Shown here: positions 58,230-64,000 of the stretch, in pieces
Layout: every line of letters starts with the position of its first letter
Position numbering within the stretch: position 1 is the stretch's first letter
Assembly (NCBI RefSeq): GCF_022539665.2
Contig: NC_081331.1
Span: forward strand, 12,742,638-12,806,637
From: Daphnia carinata
Lineage: Eukaryota > Arthropoda > Branchiopoda > Diplostraca > Daphniidae
Reading direction: 5' to 3'
Length of the DNA: 64,000 bases
The notes under the pieces: model-generated
What the model saw: only the letters and a program-made list of their open reading frames with translations
What the model was told of the DNA's origin: nothing
The model's database searches: none
Program-made: the position numbers and the translations under genes

Positions 58230-59357
58230 CTATTCTACCTTGTCAGTTTGTTCTCCGGCCTGTTGCAGAGCTCTCTCTGCCCGCTCCTGCGCTCTCTTAG
58301 CCAAACGTCGTTGGTAACTTTTGTTCCACAGGGCTTTATTGGGACGTTTAACTCGAACAGGCCGAACGGGAGCGTCAGCGACCACCACATCTGCGGCAAC
58401 AGCGACCACTTCCTCGACAGCTACCTCCACCAACTGTTCGCTTTCAGCGGGAGCAGCAACACTTCCGTGCTGGATGGGAACAGGAGAAGCTTCTTCACTA
58501 GCGGGCTCAGCAGCCGTGGTAGGTAAGTCGCAAACCTCGATGGAAGAAGGTTGGACCTCAGCGTTCGGAGTATCCTCTTCAACGGTGTGAACAAGAGGTT
58601 CAGAAATTGCGTCCACTGCACAAGGTTCTGGAACAGCGGCCAACGGTACCGACGCCTGGGATGGATCTTCACAAGTTACAAGTTGTTGGGCAGCTCTCTC
58701 TGCCCGCTCCTGCGCTCTCTTAGCCAAACGTCGTTGGTAACTTTTGTTCCACAGGGCTTTATTGGGACGTTTAACTCGAACAGGCCGAACGGGAGCGTCA
58801 GCGACCACCACATCTGCGGCAACAGCGACCACTTCCTCGACAGCTACCTCCACCAACTGTTCGCTTTCAGCGGGAGCAGCAACACTTCCGTGCTGGATGG
58901 GAACAGGAGAAGCTTCCTCGCTAACGGGCTCTACAGTCGGCACGGGAACGGATGCATCTTCGTCATCGGCTGGTACAGCGGCCAAAGGCAGCTTGCAGCA
59001 CGATTCACCTGATGCGTTTCCACAGGTTGCTTGTTGAAGAACCAATCTTTCCGCCCTCTCCTGCGCTCTCTTTGCTAAGCGCCGTTGGTAACTCTTATTC
59101 CATAGGGCCTTGTGCGGCCTCTGGGCCTTTCGAGCTTTCGCTGCTGGAACTTCCGGGACTGCGTCGGGTTCCTCGACATCTTGCGATGGAACGATGTTAT
59201 CGCCAATTGAAAGAGCTTCATCGGAATCGTCAATTGGTAGAGCGGGGGCTCTTGCCTTGACGTACGCCTTCCAACCGAGCCAACCGACCGCAGCAACTCC
59301 AGCTCCAACTGCCACTACGCCAATCACTCTTGCAGGAAACTTCACGAAAGAAGACAT
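58230..59357 (-). CDS. Unrecognised single-pass protein with three KALWNKSYQRRLAKR repeats
   Basis: 375 residues from MSSFVKF at 59357 to TAG at 58230-58232. Residues about 10-32 are one hydrophobic segment (VIGVVAVGAGVAAVGWLGW) followed by KAYVKAR, so a signal anchor or single membrane span is likely. The rest alternates acidic Pro/Ala/Val/Glu-rich stretches with a basic helix-like motif, KALWNKSYQRRLAKRAQER, present three times (near residues 86, 205 and 346). The spacer SPVPIQHGSVAAPAESEQLV occurs twice, identically. The two C-terminal units are 423 bp apart in DNA, so they arose by recent in-frame duplication. I recognise no family and propose no function. It may continue in 57907-58229. 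Confidence 0.7.
   Translation of the reverse strand: MSSFVKFPARVIGVVAVGAGVAAVGWLGWKAYVKARAPALPIDDSDEALSIGDNIVPSQDVEEPDAVPEVPAAKARKAQRPHKALWNKSYQRRLAKRAQERAERLVLQQATCGNASGESCCKLPLAAVPADDEDASVPVPTVEPVSEEASPVPIQHGSVAAPAESEQLVEVAVEEVVAVAADVVVADAPVRPVRVKRPNKALWNKSYQRRLAKRAQERAERAAQQLVTCEDPSQASVPLAAVPEPCAVDAISEPLVHTVEEDTPNAEVQPSSIEVCDLPTTAAEPASEEASPVPIQHGSVAAPAESEQLVEVAVEEVVAVAADVVVADAPVRPVRVKRPNKALWNKSYQRRLAKRAQERAERALQQAGEQTDKVE
58269..58915 (-). repeat. 423-bp in-frame tandem duplication inside the repeat protein
   Basis: About 225 bp are near-identical between 58269-58492 and 58692-58915, a spacing of 423 bp, exactly 141 codons. A third, diverged copy of the KALWNKSYQRR part lies at about 59050-59130. 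Confidence 0.85.
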
Positions 59358-59369
59358 TTTCGAAATCAA

Positions 59370-59951
59370 TTCAGGCGTTCTCGATCACTATTAAGGATTC
59401 GGATCACTGTTCAACGGTTTTGAATCACTATTCGATCGTATAGATTGCTATAGTGCACAAAAAGTAGATACAAATTTCATTTTTTTAACGTTGCTTTATC
59501 CTTCGGGCGTCCACTAGCCAACTCGTAAATTGAATTTCGCTCTTTGAAATGAATTTTAAATTGTTTCTTCACATCGTAAAATAGAAGGAAGTGCTGATTT
59601 ACAATTCCATAATTTAATCAAACATTGTTCAATAATTTTACTGACTTTTTTCTAAATCGGTATAATTCCTTTATTTAACAGAAACCCATTTCAAAAAATA
59701 CTTTCCCACCTTGTACACTAGCACATTTTTTTTCTGCGCCATGTATTTTATACTAATATTTCCAAGCTGTATTCCGCATATTTTATTTTTGAAAATGTTG
59801 ATATTTCATATTTAAGTGATCGTATCCAATAGATGTGACCAAATCAATGCTTGTCGTCGTCTGCTCGACAATCTACAAAGCTTGTGTTTTGAATTTCTAA
59901 GAGCGTTACGCGAGCCCCCACGAATCTCAGATTTCTACACAGATCGGAATA
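59370..59951. other. Divergent promoter region between the repeat protein and PIGL
   Basis: AT-rich. Bases 59385-59445 hold three spaced GATCACT/AATCACTATT(A/C) phrases. No TATA box or coding exon clearly recognised. Confidence 0.45.
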
Positions 59952-61229
59952 ATGTGTTGGTATTTACTGCTTATATTTGGGATTTGGATCTTCGTCTCCT
60001 TCTTGACATACAGATTTTTGATACAAAAGAAGAATTTATTTCTAAAAGAAGTTTTCTTTAAGAAGCCCAGCAATGTCTTGTTTGTCATTGCGCATCCGGA
60101 TGACGAGTATGTTTTTTCGTAGAAATAAAATTTAAATAACTTTTTTATATACTTACATTATGCTCTTATATCTGTGTTACATACATATGCTATAGATGCA
60201 TGTTCTTTGGACCATCCATCAGAGCAATGGTCCAACCAGCATTAAGTAATTCATCAACTAGAAGAAAGCAAGCAAAGGATATTTACATTCTTTGCCTAAG
60301 TGATGGTAACTACTGTACAAAGTGTAGTAACCTGACTGGTTTTATCAGCATTCTTGACAAACATCATCTAAAGAAAACTCAGTTTTCTTGTTAAAATATC
60401 CTGATGTAGCCATGTTTTTCTTTCTCAAGGCAATTCCAATGGCTTGGGCGAAGCCAGGAGAGAGGAGTTTAAAAAAAGTTGCAAAATTCTGGGACTTGCA
60501 GACTCAAATGTATTAATTCATAAGTATTACCATTGCTCCAACAAATTAACTCATTTGTATTCATAATGTTCTACAATTGCTATGAACAGTGGCCCGATGT
60601 TCTTTGAAGATAATCCTGACTCTGTTTGGGATTCCAAAGCAATAGCTGACACTCTAAATCTTTACATTAAACAACTGAACATTGACAGTGTGAGTGCATG
60701 GGAAACTTTTGTAATACTAGTTTTTGCATTTTAACACCCCATTTCTTCTCAAGATCATTACCTTTGATGAGGATGGAATAAGTGGGCATCTTAACCATAA
60801 ATCAATATACCATGGAGTGCTACAACTGATGAAAAATAGCAAAAGAAGAGGTATTATTTTATACCCTGATTATGATAAGTTTTTCAGGCACTAATCGTTT
60901 TGAACCAATTTTGGTAATGCTAATAGTCGCTGTTCGTGTTTTCATTTTGGAAACGGTAAACGTCTTCCGAAAATATTTGGGGTTTATCGACTCCGTCTTT
61001 ATTAAACCGAATGCGTTGATTTGCACGAGTGACTGGACTAATAGAACAAAAATTCAGGTATTCCGATTTTTTAAATAACATGAACACTAATTCAAATATG
61101 ACGGTATGAATCGTTTTGTAGAATGCGATGGCAGCTCATAAAAGTCAATATGTTTGGTTTCGACGATCGTACATCATATTTTCAAGATATTTAGTTTTTA
61201 ATACGTTCGTTCCTCTGGAAATTTATTAG
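59952..61229 (+). CDS. PIGL: N-acetylglucosaminyl-phosphatidylinositol de-N-acetylase (PIGL)
   Basis: ER enzyme for the second step of GPI-anchor synthesis, removing acetate from GlcNAc-PI. Seven exons: 59952-60106, 60196-60305, 60430-60523, 60590-60689, 60754-60850, 60888-61057, 61122-61229. Together 277 residues (human 252). An N-terminal membrane anchor (MCWYLLLIFGIWIFVSFLTY) is followed by the zinc-binding AHPDDE split across exons 1 and 2. Then LSDGNSNGLGEARREEF, ITFDEDGISGHLNHKSIYHG (metal-binding HxxH), LETVNVFRKY and the family end QYVWFRRSYIIFSRYLVFNT. All key motifs are intact. Exon 6 has a hydrophobic stretch (LVMLIVAVRVFI) of uncertain meaning. Confidence 0.94.
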
Positions 61230-62065
61230 CTTATGATATTGTTGCAAATATTTATCATTGGGCTACTGTCATTTAAAGCTTCATGTTATACCAATTTGCG
61301 GCACAGTTCGACATGGTGAAATTCGTCTACCCAGACTCTTTGTATCCGTTATTTTCATAATCTTGTACCCCTTAACAAAATTCCCCTTAACTTAATACCT
61401 AGTTATTTTCACTGAAATAATATTCATGTAACACACAATAAGAATAGCTGTGTCTAGAAATTTATGTTGAATCTCATACTCAAATAGCAGTATACAAATT
61501 ATTCTTTAATGTTAACATTCATGTCTGAGTGAATTTCCTTTATCTCCTGTATGTTCGCCTAGCTTAAAAAAAGTTTTTCCTGGCAGAAAACGCTAAAAAC
61601 ATTGTTACTTAATTTCCAAAGCAGTGGTAAACAGTGCAATGAACATTTCCGTCTAATAGTGCGATGGCAATGTCAGACAGTCATACAATTGCTGGGTTCA
61701 ACAAGTAAAGAGGGCGCCATCGAAGATTCTTTGAAAACAATTGCCAAGGAAACGAATATGGAATTTACTGCGTGATGCATGTTGAAAGAAAGAAGCAAAT
61801 GGAAAATAATTATTTTGTTTCGTGCTTTAGTTTCTTTCAATCTCACTAGGGATGTTTTAGATCGAAAAAAGAAAAAACTGCGTCGTCTGCAGTCAAGCCT
61901 GTTTTGCTTCATTTTCCGTTGTTTTGTACCCATTGAAACCTGGAGGAAATTTGTCATACCATGCTTATTCAGTAAATGGAGTGAACCAAAATGAAGTTGT
62001 TTTCTGAACAAAATAATTGTTAGATTTGAAACCTTTTCAACAAGTTTAAGTCGTGGCGTGTTAAA
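61230..62065. other. Intergenic stretch between PIGL and Merlin
   Basis: AT-rich; no supported gene. Small frames at 61673-62086 (minus) and 61779-61994 (plus) lack features. Confidence 0.55.
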
Positions 62066-64000
62066 ATGAATTTTCGCCGAAAGCACAAATCTTCAAAATG
62101 TTTTCCCGTCAAAATCCTTACCCTAGACGCACAACTTGAATTCAACTTAGAGGTTTTTCAAAAATGTAATTATATATACTTCTTTTGAATCAAACTATCA
62201 AAATCATTCTTCTAGTGTAAAGCAAATGGAAGAGATTTGTTTGATCTTGTGTGCCGAACTATTGGATTGAGGGAGACCTGGTACTTTGGTTTGCAGTATG
62301 AAGACTGCAAAGGATTCCTGGCATGGTTGAAAATGGACAGAAAAGGTATGTAAAAACTACAGAACTATCAAAAGCAACTGAATAATTAATGCTTATTAAT
62401 GTAATATCTAGTTCAAGACCAAGATGTGCCAAAAACAACTCCTGTGCCTTTTGTATTTTTGGCAAAGTTCTATCCAGAGAATGTTGCTGAAGAACTTGTT
62501 CAAGAAATAACACAACATTTATTTTTCCTTCAAGTAAAGCAAAGTATACTCAACATGGATATATATTGCCCACCTGAAATTTCAGTACTACTTGCTTCCT
62601 ATGCCTTGCAAGCAAAGGTACATTCTTCTTTATGTATATTGCTATTATGGACTACATTTATCCCTCTCATTAGTATGGGGATTATGATGAGGCAGCTATG
62701 AAACCTGGTCTTCTTGGCACAGAGGATTTATTGCCTAAAAGAGTTCTTGATCAATATCAAATGACTGCTGAAATGTGGGAAGAAAGAATCAAAATTTGGT
62801 AATAAGTTGGGTTTTCCATTAAACTTGTTCTCTTTCTGAGCTTGATTTCAATTAAAGGTACGCAGATCACAAAGGTCTAAGTCGCGATGAGGCTGAAATG
62901 GAGTATTTGAGAATCGTTCAGGATTTAGAAATGTATGGCGTCAACTACTTCCCTATTAAAGTGAGTCTACAAAATATCTGTGATAAAAGGATAGTCTTAT
63001 TCTTAATTTTTACGCAACAGAATAAAAGGGATTCCGAATTATGGCTGGGTGTAACGGCTCTTGGTCTCAATATTTACGAGCAAGATAACAAATCCGTACC
63101 GCGCATTAACTTTCCCTGGTCCGAGATACAAAACATAAGCTATGACGACAAAAAATTTGCCATCAAACCAGTTGACAAGACGGCTCCGCCTTTTATCTTT
63201 TACTCTGATAAGCACCGAGTGAATAAACTGGTAATCCCAGCTTTAAGAAAAAAAAATTTGTAGAATGGTAACAGTTTCCGATGGTTCTACTATTCACTAG
63301 ATCTTAGATTTATGCATTGGAAATCATGATCTTTTCATGCGTCGGAGGAAACCGGATTCTATTGAAGTGCAACAGATGAAGGCCCAGGCTAAAGAAGAAA
63401 AACTTAGGTAAAAATTCTTTAAATTTTTACGTTATTATCAGCCCATATTTAGGGTCATCTTTTTCCTATTAGACGGCAAGGTGAAAGAAACAAACTTGCA
63501 CGAGAAAAGCAGCTTCGCGAGACGGCGGAACGTGAAAAAGCAGCTTTGGAACAGCAGTTGATTCACTTTCAAGAAGAATTCCGCTTAGCCAACGAACAAT
63601 TGGTATGACTACTTGATAAATATATCAAACAATTGGGTAAAAAATTCTTCTTCTAGAGACGATCCGAAGAGTCGGCTGAATTGCTTGCCGAAAAGGCCCG
63701 AGTTGCAGAAGAAGAATCGATGTTGTTAACCCAAAAAGCATCAGACGCCGAGCAAGAGTTGCAGAGGATTCGCCTTTCTGCCATGAAAGTAATTAAATTA
63801 GAATTTTTCCTCATTTGGTATGACGATTCCTTTATTCTTTTTGTATGATATTTTATAGACCGAAGAGGAGAAGCGTTTGTCTCAGCGGCAGTTGCATGAA
63901 GCGAAACAAATCGCCTCGAGACTACTAGAAAACTCAGAGCGTTGTGCAGCTGAGGCAGAACAGCTAAAGGGAGATCTTTTACAAGCCCGTTATGCTGAAA
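62066..64000 (+). CDS. Mer/NF2: Merlin (NF2) FERM-domain tumour suppressor, 3' end outside window
   Basis: Membrane-cytoskeleton scaffold upstream of Hippo signalling. Exons so far: 62066-62152, 62216-62345, 62412-62617, 62674-62798, 62858-62960, 63021-63230, 63301-63407, 63473-63602, 63657-63788, 63859 to the edge. The FERM domain begins [18 protein letters not shown]. Merlin rather than ezrin/radixin/moesin is indicated by [52 protein letters not shown] and [17 protein letters not shown] long alpha-helical region follows ([35 protein letters not shown]). The C-terminal tail is not in the window. The first exon is short ([11 protein letters not shown]), with an N-terminus different from vertebrates. 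Confidence 0.95.

Noticed and set aside
60888-60930. Possible tiny intron inside PIGL exon 6 (GTAATGCTAATAG)
   Set aside because: Thirteen bases is too short for an intron, and the frame is open without it.

Overview
The window is nuclear DNA of an arthropod, most likely a branchiopod crustacean close to Daphnia. This is an inference from three things: AT-rich spacers, many 50-100 bp GT-AG introns, and gene content (a dpr-like immunoglobulin gene, Merlin, compact multi-exon transporters, a tandem array of secreted Gly/Tyr/His-rich proteins). All gene models were read by eye from open frames, splice signals, intron phase and recognised protein families. Exon edges may be off by a base or two.

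Layout. 1-1961 (+): 3' part of a retinol-dehydrogenase-like SDR gene, with a second set of core exons nested in one intron. 2.8-23.3 kb (all -): eleven tandem genes for small secreted glycine-rich precursors. Each has a 12-nt first coding exon, a signal peptide and usually a strong TATA box; most carry GRKRR/GRQRR processing sites. The last four arose through duplication of a two-gene block of about 3.7 kb. Fossil tRNA-Val-like sequences and a copied tail of the neighbouring carbonyl reductase gene mark that history. 24.1-25.2 kb (-): CBR1-like carbonyl reductase. 25.5-27.8 kb (-): SLC33A1 acetyl-CoA transporter. 28.5-29.8 kb (-): E2F4/5. 30.9-34.0 kb (+): SLC22-like organic ion transporter. 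34.8-35.6 kb (-): an ADF/cofilin preceded by a signal-peptide exon. 36.6-38.5 kb (+): membrane dipeptidase. 38.8-40.3 kb (+): SHQ1. 41.0-46.2 kb (+): BLTP3 (UHRF1BP1-like) bridge lipid-transfer protein. 48.8-53.3 kb (+): dpr-like Ig protein. 58.2-59.4 kb (-): unrecognised single-pass repeat protein. 60.0-61.2 kb (+): PIGL. 62.1 kb to the end (+): Merlin, cut by the window edge.

The right half is mostly unrelated housekeeping and developmental genes. The left third is a fast-evolving accessory cluster flanked by two SDR-family genes. The candidates for something new are the secreted cofilin, the Gly-rich precursor array with its amidation-like cleavage signals and shared promoter code, and the nested alternative exon block in the first SDR gene.
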